Of a stretch of 64,000 bases of DNA, positions 48,301 to 55,844 are shown piece by piece. The position numbers were made by a program, and so were the translations under genes. This stretch comes from an uncultured Bryobacteraceae bacterium (lineage in GTDB: Bacteria; Acidobacteriota; Terriglobia; Bryobacterales; Bryobacteraceae): NCBI GenBank assembly GCA_938003835.1, contig CALKXJ010000010.1, positions 1 to 64,000 on the forward strand, read 5' to 3'. Every line of letters starts with the position of its first letter. Position 1 is the first letter of the stretch. The notes below the pieces were generated by a model, which saw nothing but the letters and a program-made list of their open reading frames with translations, made no database searches and had not been told where the DNA came from.

Positions 48301-48537
48301 CTGGACCTGATAGCGGCCCGGGCGGACGTTGAAGAACTCGTAACCGCCGTTTTCGCCCGTCAGCGTCTTCACCGTGATGTTGGTGTCGACGTTGCGGAGC
48401 GTCACGGTCACGCCGGGCACCACCGCCTGTGTGGCGTCACGAACCGTGCCCAGCACGGCGCCGGATTCAAACTGCGCCCTCGCCGCCGAGGCGGCGAGCA
48501 GGCAGAAGGCAAACAGGCACACTGCTGTTGCTCGCAT
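45304..48537 (-). CDS. Oar-like TonB-dependent receptor with N-terminal carboxypeptidase-regulatory domain
   Basis: ATG 48537 starts a signal peptide (RATAVCLFAFCLLAASAARA). The product has 1077 residues. Residues about 25-110 are the CarboxypepD_reg-like Ig fold (GTVRDATQAVVPGVTVTLRN, NGGYEFFNVRPGRYQVQAEK). The plug domain follows (QIVELPLNGRNYADLALLSA, NNFLLDGVDNNAYG), then a long barrel ending in FGLKLLF with the C-terminal aromatic. Such receptors are hugely expanded in Solibacter-type acidobacteria and take up large substrates across the outer membrane. The substrate is unknown. It looks complete. Confidence 0.93.
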   Translation of the reverse strand: MRATAVCLFAFCLLAASAARAQFESGAVLGTVRDATQAVVPGVTVTLRNVDTNITVKTLTGENGGYEFFNVRPGRYQVQAEKAGFAPAVTDTFIVSVLARQRVDIELAVGQVAETVEVVAYVPRIESDSSQRSQVIPQRQIVELPLNGRNYADLALLSAGVRRSSYAVANPPREASFNVNGQRSTFNNFLLDGVDNNAYGTSNQGFSNQVINLPPDAIAEFRVVTNNMSAEYGRTSGAMINAAMRSGTNQFHGTLWEFMRNDKLNAVGFFKPRDNAKPTLRRNQFGFVLGGPIVRDRVFFFTDYEGFRERESFLVSSTLPTADQRRGIFPVTIRHPLTGKVYAPNTGIPRQDFTAFAAYILDNLPLPNSPVNPNLFNHLRKDRNNTDKGDVKLDGQLSSGVSVFVRASHRKTNIFQAPNIPGPAGGDGNGFIRILNQQLATGVTWTVSPFSLLEARLGLSKTRAGKEPPEIGGPSMKARFGIPGLSEDPRLTGGITAQEVTGFSRFGRQPTNPQWQHPFLYNPRLNYSHMLGRHSLKTGYEYQRIHTEIQDVNPLYGQDFYQGAFSGHALADFIFGLRSRYSLTNFFIAQYRQVGHMTYIQDDYRVTQRLTLNLGVRYEFFTPQWERDNLLSNYDPITNRIIQAKAGSIADRAQVNPDRNNWAPRIGFAYALNPKTAIRSGYGISYVHFNRSGGGNILAINGPQVVTAVVNQRPGEPGFRLTEQGYPEGLTSPDKFNPLRANISYIPRETRTGYVQNWFFSIQRDIAGVVFDLAYVGSRSNKLIMFADFNQARPQNPGENAPLQARRPIPGFAGITITSPSGWHNYHGFQFKVERRYAAGLSLLNSFTWSKSMDNVGQALEDQGNGNASSPQNFYDLRAEKGPSGYDQRLNNTTAILWEVPVGKGRRYLGSLPGAAEAILGGWQISAISMATSGEPINLRYAPPTNFQVSDIGPDWRGAIAYRPNVIGDPLVGEAERGPNRYLNPATVVIPTDPSRPFGNAGRNSVYGPSFWQIDTGVQKHFRLSERFQLQFRTEAFNLFNKTNFRAPNPNRSSPAFGVITQSYPARQIQFGLKLLF

Positions 48538-48648
48538 AGCCACAGGGTAGCGGCGGTCTGTCAAAATTCGATGACGCCTAAGTGACGAATCGGCTAGAGT
48601 GCGGGATCAAAACGCGCCGAAGTGTGCGCCGGACGGGCTCGTCCGCCG

Positions 48649-49581
48649 CTACCCACCCGCCGGCACGCCCAGGTCCGGCGCCCTGAGCGGCGACATGACG
48701 AGCTCGGGCGCCTGGCGCTTGATGAGCTCGAGGGCGATCTCGGCCCGGCGGACGCGCTCGCGGGAGAGCGCCACCACCGTGTGCTCGATGTGCGTGCCGC
48801 TCGGGTAGACGTCGGGCGCATTCCTCAGGCCGAACTTCAGATAGATGGGCGAGGCCACGCGCACCAGGTCGGCCGCCTCGTAGTAGCGGATGAAGCCGCC
48901 GATGTTGTCCGGGGCCTCGAGATAGAAATCGATCACCGCGTCGATGGCCGCCCGGATCGAGGCCACCTGGGTAAGCGCCAGGTCCGATGGAATGTTGATC
49001 GTATTGGCGCCGAGATCCTCGAGGATCCGCGCGCTGGCCGGATTGGCCGGCGCCATCATCACCGACGTCTTGATGACGAGCTCCCTCGGCAGATCGCCCG
49101 CCTCGCGCATCTTGCCGATCAGCCCAAGCACGCCGATATCGGAAACCAGCACGCTGCGGAGGCCGAACTCGACGGCGCGCCGCAGGTCCTCGATGGCGTA
49201 GCGGAGCTGATCGGCGCCGCGGAGGCTCAAACCCAGCGTCCGGCCGGCGGCCGAAAAGGCCTGCGCACCGACGTCGAAGGTTGCGCGCGGCCCGATGAAG
49301 AGATTCACCTCGATGCCGTGCTCGCGGCCGATGGCGCACATCTCGGCGATCTCGGCCGCCGTCATCAGCATCATGCCGCTGCCCTGGCTGATGCGGTGGA
49401 CGGGCACGTTGCGCTTCTCGGCCTCGGCCAGCGTGGCGCGCAGCACTACCGGGCCTTCCGTGCTCGGGATCTCGATGCGGTACTGCCCGCCGTCGGGGAA
49501 CCGCTTCTTCGAAATCGGAAGCTCGGCCGGATCGCGCGCCGGGCAGCCCAAAGCCTCCATCGCTTCTTGAACGGACCTCAT
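48649..49581 (-). CDS. peptidase-U32-like TIM-barrel protein
   Basis: The product has 310 residues. HRISQGSGMMLMTAAEIAEM, GIEVNLFIGPRATFDVGAQA, LRSVLVSDIGVLGLIGKM, ELVIKTSVMMAPANPASARI and IGGFIRYYEAADLVRVASPI resemble the U32 barrel, but the usual C-terminal U32 Cys cluster is absent. Many U32-like proteins are not peptidases and act in RNA or cofactor hydroxylation. Its start overlaps the stop of thrB (ATGA), so the two are co-translated. A biosynthetic rather than proteolytic role is possible. Confidence 0.7.
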   Translation of the reverse strand: MRSVQEAMEALGCPARDPAELPISKKRFPDGGQYRIEIPSTEGPVVLRATLAEAEKRNVPVHRISQGSGMMLMTAAEIAEMCAIGREHGIEVNLFIGPRATFDVGAQAFSAAGRTLGLSLRGADQLRYAIEDLRRAVEFGLRSVLVSDIGVLGLIGKMREAGDLPRELVIKTSVMMAPANPASARILEDLGANTINIPSDLALTQVASIRAAIDAVIDFYLEAPDNIGGFIRYYEAADLVRVASPIYLKFGLRNAPDVYPSGTHIEHTVVALSRERVRRAEIALELIKRQAPELVMSPLRAPDLGVPAGG

Positions 49582-50543
49582 CGTGATTCCTCCCGGGCGG
49601 CTAGCGGAGCCGCCGCATCGAATGTTTCCTCCACGAGTTCATAGCCGCGGCGGGCGATCTCGACCCACAGAATCTCGGCCTCGTGGCCTTTCAGCGCGAA
49701 GATCTGCCGCACCAGGTCGCAGACCTGCTCGAAGCCGCGCTCATAAAAGACCAGGATCGAGGGGCCGGCGCCGCTCAACGCGCAACCGAGCAGGCCGGGC
49801 GCCCGGAGCTTCAAAATCTCCTCCAGGCCCGGCACCAGGCGCATGCGGTAGGGCTGGTGCACCCGGTCCTCGAGCGCGGTGGGGAAGGCGGTGGTGGAGC
49901 CCTTGGCCAGCGCCGCCACGAGCAGGGCCGCCCGCTGCACGTTGAAGATCGCGTCGGCCCGGCTGTAGCATTCCGGCAGCGCCAGGCGCGCCTGCTCGGT
50001 GGGCAGCACGAAATCGGGCACCACGACGGCGACGCCAAAGCGCGCCGGCAGCTCCAGCCGGACGGCGCGGGCTACGCCTCCGGAGTCGATGGCGCTCGCC
50101 ACGATGGAGCCGAGCACGCAGGCGGCGACGTTGTCCGGGTGGCCTTCGATCCGGGCCGCTTCATCGAGAATGCGCAGCGGCTTCCAGCCGAGGGAGAGCA
50201 GCATGTCGGCGATCACCACTCCGGCTGTCAGCGCCGCGGCGCTCGAACCCAGGCCTTTGCCGATAGGGATGTCGTTGGCGATCTCGAGCTCGATCGGCGG
50301 AAGCTCCGAGTGGACGTCGCGCGCCACGCGCAGCGCCGTCTGCCAGATCAGATTGTCCTCGCCGAGCGAGATCAGCTCCGCGTCGCGGCCGGTGGCGTGG
50401 ATCCGCAAGCGATCGCTCTGCTTAAACCGGCATTCCAGATAGAGCCCGAGCGCCAGTCCGAGCGCGTCAAAGCCGGGGCCGAGGTTGGCGCTCGAAGCGG
50501 GCACACGGACCTTCCAAACCTGCGGTTTGGACGTCCTAGCCAT
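49578..50543 (-). CDS. thrB: homoserine kinase
   Basis: The product has 321 residues with GHMP-kinase motifs in order: VRVPASSANLGPGFDALGLA, IPIGKGLGSSAAALTAGVV (the phosphate loop), ARIEGHPDNVAACVLGS and LLGCALSGAGPSILVFYE. It phosphorylates L-homoserine for threonine synthesis. thrA and thrC are not in this window. It overlaps the dehydrogenase gene upstream by eight bases and the U32-like gene downstream by four, so it sits in a minus-strand operon. Confidence 0.93.
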   Translation of the reverse strand: MARTSKPQVWKVRVPASSANLGPGFDALGLALGLYLECRFKQSDRLRIHATGRDAELISLGEDNLIWQTALRVARDVHSELPPIELEIANDIPIGKGLGSSAAALTAGVVIADMLLSLGWKPLRILDEAARIEGHPDNVAACVLGSIVASAIDSGGVARAVRLELPARFGVAVVVPDFVLPTEQARLALPECYSRADAIFNVQRAALLVAALAKGSTTAFPTALEDRVHQPYRMRLVPGLEEILKLRAPGLLGCALSGAGPSILVFYERGFEQVCDLVRQIFALKGHEAEILWVEIARRGYELVEETFDAAAPLAAREESR

Positions 50544-51552
50544 CCAGCGTCACTTTACCCCCTTCCCGGCAGGATCGGTAAGCGGCCAGCACCAGCTCGA
50601 GCGCGCGGTAGCCCTCTTCGCCCGAGACCGCCGGCTTGCGCCCGGTCTCGATCGCCTCGCCGAAATCCCGGAACTGGCGCTCGAAGGGCGTGAGCGGAAT
50701 GGCCATGGGATCGGCCGAGCCCGACAGCACCTCCCTGGCGAGCGGCGGCGGCTCGCCCTCGTAATCCCGCACGTCCCAGGCCGCGAGCTTGTCGCCGGCC
50801 AGGATCGCCGTGCCCTTGGTCCCATGGATCTCCACCCGCTCGGTATAGCCGGGCCAGAAGGCGGTCGAGGCCTGAATGACGCCCTGGGCGCCGCTCGCGT
50901 AACGCATCAGCACGCTGATGACGTCTTCGGATTCGATCTTGTGCATGCCGCCGAGCTGCCAGAGCGCGAAGACCTCGCGCACCGGGCCGATCAGCCACAA
51001 CAGGATGTCCACCTGGTGGATGGCCTGGTTGATGAGCGCGCCTCCGCCCTCGACCGCCCAGCTCCCCTTGATCGGCCGCGAATAGTATTCCGGAGTCCGG
51101 TACCACTTCACGTAGGCATCGGCCTCGAGAATCTTGCCCAGCTTGCCGTCGGCAATCGCCCGGGAGATGAACAGGCTGGCGTCGTCGAAGCGGTGCTGGC
51201 TGACCACGCCGAGCGGAATGCCGGCGCTCCTGGCCGTCTCGATCATCTTTCGCGCCGTCTCCAGGTTGGTTGCGATCGGCTTCTGCACCTGAATCGGCTT
51301 CCTGGCTTTTGCGCAGGCCTCGACCGGCTGGAGCCGGAAGTCGGGGAAGGTGCAGACGTCGACGAAATCGACCTCGGGATGTTCGCACACCTCCTCGTAG
51401 GTGGGCACGAACCGCGCGCCCCAGCGCTCGGCAAAGCGCCGGCCGGCCTCCTCGTTGATGTCGGTGCAGACAGTGACCTGGTAGCCGATGTTGCGGTACG
51501 CCTCGGCGTGTTTGTTCGAAATCGCTCCGGTACCGATAATTCCTACTCGCAC
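50536..51552 (-). CDS. cytoplasmic Gfo/Idh/MocA-family oxidoreductase
   Basis: GTG 51552 has AGGAGG eight bases upstream. The product has 338 residues with no export signal. VGIIGTGAISNKHAEAYRNI is the dinucleotide fold, QVQKPIATNLETARKMIETA has the family's Lys, and GGALINQAIHQVDILLWLIG has the His/Asp segment. It probably oxidises a sugar or inositol-type substrate in the cytoplasm. It lies 37 bases behind the FucI-like isomerase gene, so the two may act in one sugar pathway. Confidence 0.88.
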   Translation of the reverse strand: MRVGIIGTGAISNKHAEAYRNIGYQVTVCTDINEEAGRRFAERWGARFVPTYEEVCEHPEVDFVDVCTFPDFRLQPVEACAKARKPIQVQKPIATNLETARKMIETARSAGIPLGVVSQHRFDDASLFISRAIADGKLGKILEADAYVKWYRTPEYYSRPIKGSWAVEGGGALINQAIHQVDILLWLIGPVREVFALWQLGGMHKIESEDVISVLMRYASGAQGVIQASTAFWPGYTERVEIHGTKGTAILAGDKLAAWDVRDYEGEPPPLAREVLSGSADPMAIPLTPFERQFRDFGEAIETGRKPAVSGEEGYRALELVLAAYRSCREGGKVTLDG

Positions 51553-51589
51553 TCGAGAAACCTCCTCGAAAACGCCTCGCGCGCGGGCC

Positions 51590-53206
51590 TCAAAGCGCCA
51601 GCCCGTGCTCGGAGCCGCAAACGTAAACTTCGATGCCGAGGTTGCGGAACACGCAGGCTTTGGCCGCCAGGGCGAGGTTGGCGCCCGCGGCGTCCGGCGC
51701 GTAGGCCACCTGGATGTGATTTGCCTTGTGGCGCGCCATCATCTGATCGCGCGTGATGCCGTAGGTCACCGCATGCATGATCGGCCACTGCCGGGTGGTG
51801 ATGGCCCAGCGGCGCTCGGTCTCCTCGCGCGGCAGCTCCACGACTTTCGCCCGGCCCAGATCGGCCTTCAGCCGCCCGTCCTCGAGGAAGATGCGGCTCC
51901 AGACGATCTCGCCCGGCTTGCTGATGCCCTTGAGCGTTCCGCCGCCCGAGGGGAAGTACATCGGCGGCTGCCGCTCGCTGACAGCGCCCTGATATTCGCC
52001 GATGAAGTGCTTGGGCGGCGCCGCGCCGGAGATCTCGAACACCCAGACGAACTCCTCGACGCCGTTGACCGGATACGGTTCCCCGTAGCGGACGTCGTGC
52101 AGCGTCGTCTCCGGATCGAAGCCGAGTTTCGTCCAGACGCGGTTGGTGATGAGCGCATCGAGGCCGGCGCACTCGTCCACCTCGTTGAAGTGGGGCAGCG
52201 CCTGGCCTTCATAGAGAATGCGGCCGGTGATGGCGTGGCGCACCGGCGGCCGGTCCACATTGTTCAGCAGGCCCTCCACCAGATCCGAAGCCGGCGCCAG
52301 ATCCTTCAGCCCCTGCTGGTACTGTATGCCGATCGTGTCGCAGCCGAACTCATCGGCCATCCGCAGCGCCGCGATGTACATGCGGCACTGGTCGAGAATC
52401 TGGGCGTCGGTGAGGTCGGTTTCGTGGTTCGGTCCGGTGAGGAACTTCATGCCCTTGGCGTCGAGCCAGGAGCGGATCTGCTGCGCTTCGGCGTCGGTGA
52501 CCGCCAGCATCGCCGCGTACAGCGCCGACTGGCTTAACCGCTCCTTGAAGACGCCGGTCGGATGCAGCAGCTCGTCGGGAATGATGGCGTTGTACATGCC
52601 CATGCAGCCTTCATCGAAGACGCCCATGATCGCTTTCTCGCGCATCAGACGGGTGGCGAGCTCTTCGCCGATTCGCTCGGCCTGCTCGGGCAGCTTCGCC
52701 CCGTTCAACGCCTTGACGTGGCTGGTGTCGTGCACCACCGGCTGGCCCTCGAGCCACTTGCGCAAGCCGTTGAGGAAGAACTCATCGGTGAAATCGACGC
52801 TCCACAGCGTGCTGTATTTGACGCCCGCCTTCGTCAGCGAGCCGTTGAGGTTCAGCATGCCGACCAGCCCGGGCCACTGCCCGCTCCAGTTGGCAACGGT
52901 CAGGATGGGGCCCTTATGGCTATAAAGCCCGTGAAGAATATGATGCGAGTACTGCCACACCGCCTCGACGACCATCAGCGGCGCCTCCGGCGGAATGTGG
53001 CGGAACACCTGCATGCCGTATTTCTGGCTGTCGATAAACCCGTGCTCTTTCACCGGGTCGACCGGATGGCCCCGCCGGACTTCACGGCCCAGGCGGCGCA
53101 CCGCCTCCATGACCGCCGCCTCGGCCTGCTGCTGGGCCGGCCAGCAGACGCGGTTGGCGGAAAGTCTCAAATCTCCGTTCGCGATGAGGATGACAGGTTC
53201 CGGCAT
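51590..53206 (-). CDS. L-fucose/L-arabinose-isomerase-like protein
   Basis: The product has 538 residues from ATG 53206 (a GTG two codons earlier is possible). The N-terminal part ([60 protein letters not shown]) and the C-terminal barrel with [20 protein letters not shown], then [20 protein letters not shown], match the fucose-isomerase-like superfamily. Acidic residues such as the Glu in [10 protein letters not shown] and Asp/Glu in NEVDECAG are metal-ligand candidates. True FucI proteins are similar in length. A ketose-aldose isomerase of a deoxy or plant sugar is the likely role. Confidence 0.82.
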   Translation of the reverse strand: MPEPVILIANGDLRLSANRVCWPAQQQAEAAVMEAVRRLGREVRRGHPVDPVKEHGFIDSQKYGMQVFRHIPPEAPLMVVEAVWQYSHHILHGLYSHKGPILTVANWSGQWPGLVGMLNLNGSLTKAGVKYSTLWSVDFTDEFFLNGLRKWLEGQPVVHDTSHVKALNGAKLPEQAERIGEELATRLMREKAIMGVFDEGCMGMYNAIIPDELLHPTGVFKERLSQSALYAAMLAVTDAEAQQIRSWLDAKGMKFLTGPNHETDLTDAQILDQCRMYIAALRMADEFGCDTIGIQYQQGLKDLAPASDLVEGLLNNVDRPPVRHAITGRILYEGQALPHFNEVDECAGLDALITNRVWTKLGFDPETTLHDVRYGEPYPVNGVEEFVWVFEISGAAPPKHFIGEYQGAVSERQPPMYFPSGGGTLKGISKPGEIVWSRIFLEDGRLKADLGRAKVVELPREETERRWAITTRQWPIMHAVTYGITRDQMMARHKANHIQVAYAPDAAGANLALAAKACVFRNLGIEVYVCGSEHGLAL

Positions 53207-53259
53207 GTCCACTATTTAACCACGGAGGCCGGTCGGCCGAAGCGTTGGATGGCGCGCGG

Positions 53260-53265
53260 TATAAT
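53260..53265 (+). promoter_or_regulatory. -10 box (TATAAT) six bases before the oxidoreductase start
   Basis: A perfect TATAAT is followed six bases later by GTG 53272. There is no Shine-Dalgarno in between, so the mRNA is probably leaderless. A -35 is not obvious. Confidence 0.5.
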
Positions 53266-53271
53266 CGCCAA

Positions 53272-55323
53272 GTGTCCCCTGCCGGAGGGTTCCGCCGTTC
53301 GGTCTGCGCCCTGGATTGTCCCGACGCCTGCGCCGTGCTCGTCCAGGTGGAGGACGGCCGCGCCTTCCGGCTCCGCGGCGATCCGGCGCATCCCATCACG
53401 CGCGGCTTTCTTTGCGCCAAGGTGACCCGCTACCTCGAACGCGAATACTCGCCCGAGCGGCTGCTCTATCCGCTGATGCGCACCGGACTCAAAGGCGAGG
53501 GGCGATTCATGCGCGTCTCCTGGGAGACCGCGCTCGACCTCATTGCGGAGCGGCTCCGGGAGATCAGCGACTACTACGGCCCGGAGGCCATTCTCCCTTA
53601 CAGCTACACGGGCACCATGGGCCTGCTGAACGGCTCGAGCATGGACCGGCGCTTCTTCCACCGCCTCGGCGCCTCCCGCCTGGACCGCACCATCTGCTCG
53701 GCCGCCGGCTCGGCGGCGCTCACGGCTTCGCTGGGCTACCGCTACGGCACCGATCCCGAGCAGTTCCCTGAAGCCCGCCTGATTCTGGCCTGGGGCGCCA
53801 ACATCCTGGCCACAAACGTTCACCTTTGGCCCTTCATCGTCGAGGCGCGCCGCCGCGGCGCCCGCTTCTATGTGATCGACCCGGTCCAGACGCGCACGGC
53901 GGAAGTGGCGGACAAGCATTTCGCCATCGAGCCCGGCACAGATCTGGCGCTCGCCCTCGGCATGATGCACGTCATCATCGGCGAAGGGCTTTACGATGCG
54001 GGTTACGTCGCCCGGCACTGTTCGGGTTTCGAAGAGTTGAGCGAGCTGGTCCGCCAGTACCCGCCCGAGCGCGCCGCCTCGCTCACCGGGCTCCAGCCGG
54101 AGGAAATTGTAGGCTTGGCCCGGGAGTATGCCACCCGGCGACCCGCGGTGATTCGCCTCAACTACGGCGTGCAGCGGACCGACTACGGGGGCGCGGCTGT
54201 GCGGGGGATCGCCGCCCTGCCTGCCCTGACGGGCTCCTGGCGCGAACCGGGCGGCGGCCTGCTGCTCAGCACGACGCACGCCTTCGCCTTCGACCGCCAG
54301 GCGCTCGAACGGCCCGACCTCGAACTGGCCTCGCCGCTCGGCCGGGAGGCGCGCCGGGTGAACATGAACGAGCTCGGTAAGGCCCTCACGTCGCTCGTCG
54401 ATCCCCCGATCCAGGCCCTCGTTGTCTATAACTCGAACCCCGCCGCCGTGGCGCCCAATCAGAATCTGGTGCTCGAGGGATTGCGCAGGCCGGACCTCTT
54501 CACCGTCGTCATCGAGCAGTTCCAGACCGACACAGCCGACTACGCCGACGTGGTGCTGCCGGCTACCACCTTTCTCGAGCACACCGATCTCTATTACTCC
54601 TGGGGCCATTACTACCTGCAACTGGCGCGGCCCGCGGTCGAGGCGCCGGGCGAGTGCAAGTCGAATTTCGAGATCTTCCGCCTGCTGGCGCAACGCATGG
54701 GTTTCCAAGAGCCCTGTTTCCGCGAGACGGAAGAGGAGGCCATCCGGGCGGCCTTAGCGAGCGGTCATCCTTTTCTCGAAGGGATCACCTACGAGCGGCT
54801 TTCGAGCGAGCCCTGGGTGCGCCTCAACCTGGGCGAACTTTTCCTGCCCTTCGCCGCAGGCGGCTTCGGGACTCCCTCCGGCAAGTGCGAGTTTGGCGCC
54901 GCGCAACTCGATTTCCGGCCCCCGATCGAGTCCCGCCGGGGTGACGAGGTGCTCCGGCGGCGCTACTCGCTCGAGCTGGTTTCCCTCAAGGCCGCCGAGG
55001 GGCTGAACTCGAGCTTCGGCAACTGGCCGGAGGTCGACCGGGCGACCTCGGTGGCCTGGCTGAATGCCCAAGACGCTGCCGCGCGCGGTATCCGCGATGG
55101 GGACCTGGTGCGCCTGTTCAACGACCGGGGAAGTTGCCTGCTGCGCGCCTCCGTGAACGGCAAAGTCCGGCCGGGCATCGTGGCCGCGCCCTCCATCCGC
55201 TGGGCGCGCCTTGCGCCCGGCGGGCGGAACGTCAACGCCCTCACCTCCGACCGGCTCGCCGACCTTGGCGGCGGCGCAGTATTCTACAGTTGTCTGGTTG
55301 AAGTGGAGCGATGCGACGACTGA
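53272..55323 (+). CDS. molybdopterin-dependent oxidoreductase with an N-terminal [4Fe-4S] site
   Basis: GTG 53272 is chosen from the adjacent TATAAT. The product has 683 residues. Cys12, Cys16, Cys20 and Cys48 (SVCALDCPDACAVLVQ, then GFLCAKV) form the iron-sulfur motif. The molybdopterin domains follow (SYTGTMGLLNGSSMDRRFFH, ILAWGANILATNVHLWP, VIDPVQTRTAEVADKHFAIE, YNSNPAAVAPNQNLVLEGL), with a C-terminal molydop-binding barrel (DAAARGIRDGDLVRLFNDRG). It has no Tat signal, so it acts in the cytoplasm. The group includes formate-dehydrogenase-like and other oxidoreductases; the substrate is unclear. It overlaps the lipoprotein gene by 13 bases. Confidence 0.9.
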   Translation: MSPAGGFRRSVCALDCPDACAVLVQVEDGRAFRLRGDPAHPITRGFLCAKVTRYLEREYSPERLLYPLMRTGLKGEGRFMRVSWETALDLIAERLREISDYYGPEAILPYSYTGTMGLLNGSSMDRRFFHRLGASRLDRTICSAAGSAALTASLGYRYGTDPEQFPEARLILAWGANILATNVHLWPFIVEARRRGARFYVIDPVQTRTAEVADKHFAIEPGTDLALALGMMHVIIGEGLYDAGYVARHCSGFEELSELVRQYPPERAASLTGLQPEEIVGLAREYATRRPAVIRLNYGVQRTDYGGAAVRGIAALPALTGSWREPGGGLLLSTTHAFAFDRQALERPDLELASPLGREARRVNMNELGKALTSLVDPPIQALVVYNSNPAAVAPNQNLVLEGLRRPDLFTVVIEQFQTDTADYADVVLPATTFLEHTDLYYSWGHYYLQLARPAVEAPGECKSNFEIFRLLAQRMGFQEPCFRETEEEAIRAALASGHPFLEGITYERLSSEPWVRLNLGELFLPFAAGGFGTPSGKCEFGAAQLDFRPPIESRRGDEVLRRRYSLELVSLKAAEGLNSSFGNWPEVDRATSVAWLNAQDAAARGIRDGDLVRLFNDRGSCLLRASVNGKVRPGIVAAPSIRWARLAPGGRNVNALTSDRLADLGGGAVFYSCLVEVERCDD

Positions 55324-55844
55324 TCCCCTTGTTGAGCCTCTGGGCCGCTGGCATGTTCCTCACCGGCTGCCGGGCGCCCGAGTCGGTGCCGGTGGAGACC
55401 ATCGAAGAGGCGCCCCCGGCGCCCTTGGCGCCCATGGTTCACGCGGCCGATCCCAAGGCCGCCTTTCAACTGGTGAAAGGTTTTTACGAAATCGAGCAAA
55501 ACGCCTGGCGCTGGACTGCCCGGGAGTTCTCGGTGACGCTGCGCCCGCCGGCGCGCGCCGACGAGAAGGGCGCTGTCCTGCGGCTGAAGCTGACGGTGCC
55601 TGAGCCGGTCATCGCGAAGCTGAAGTCGGTTCAATTGAGCGCCCGGGTAGGCGAAGCGGCGCTCGAGCCGGAGACCTACTCCAAGCCAGGCGAGTACATT
55701 TACGCGCGCGACGTCCCGGCAAGCGCCCTCGGCGGCGACGCCGTCACAGTGGACTTTTCCCTCGACAAGGCCCTTCCGCCCGGCGAGGTGGACCAGCGCG
55801 AGCTGGGCATCGTGGTGACCTCGGTCGGGCTCGAGCTCAAATGA
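55311..55844 (+). CDS. lipoprotein of unknown function
   Basis: The product has 177 residues. The signal ends in lipobox LTGC with Cys20. After a Pro-rich linker (EEAPPAPLAPM) the mature part is a beta-sandwich-like domain (FYEIEQNAWRWTAREFSVTL, AVLRLKLTVPEPVIAKLKSV, GEYIYARDVPASALGGDAVT), as in carbohydrate-binding or DUF-type envelope modules. It overlaps both neighbours, four bases with the GT-C gene downstream (ATGA). The pair may act together on envelope glycans. Confidence 0.75.
   Translation: MRRLIPLLSLWAAGMFLTGCRAPESVPVETIEEAPPAPLAPMVHAADPKAAFQLVKGFYEIEQNAWRWTAREFSVTLRPPARADEKGAVLRLKLTVPEPVIAKLKSVQLSARVGEAALEPETYSKPGEYIYARDVPASALGGDAVTVDFSLDKALPPGEVDQRELGIVVTSVGLELK

Noticed and set aside
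48543-48562. TTGACA-type promoter for the TonB receptor
   Set aside because: TTGACA is present on the minus strand, but the correctly spaced -10 would overlap the start codon and has a poor match, so it cannot be the promoter of the annotated start.
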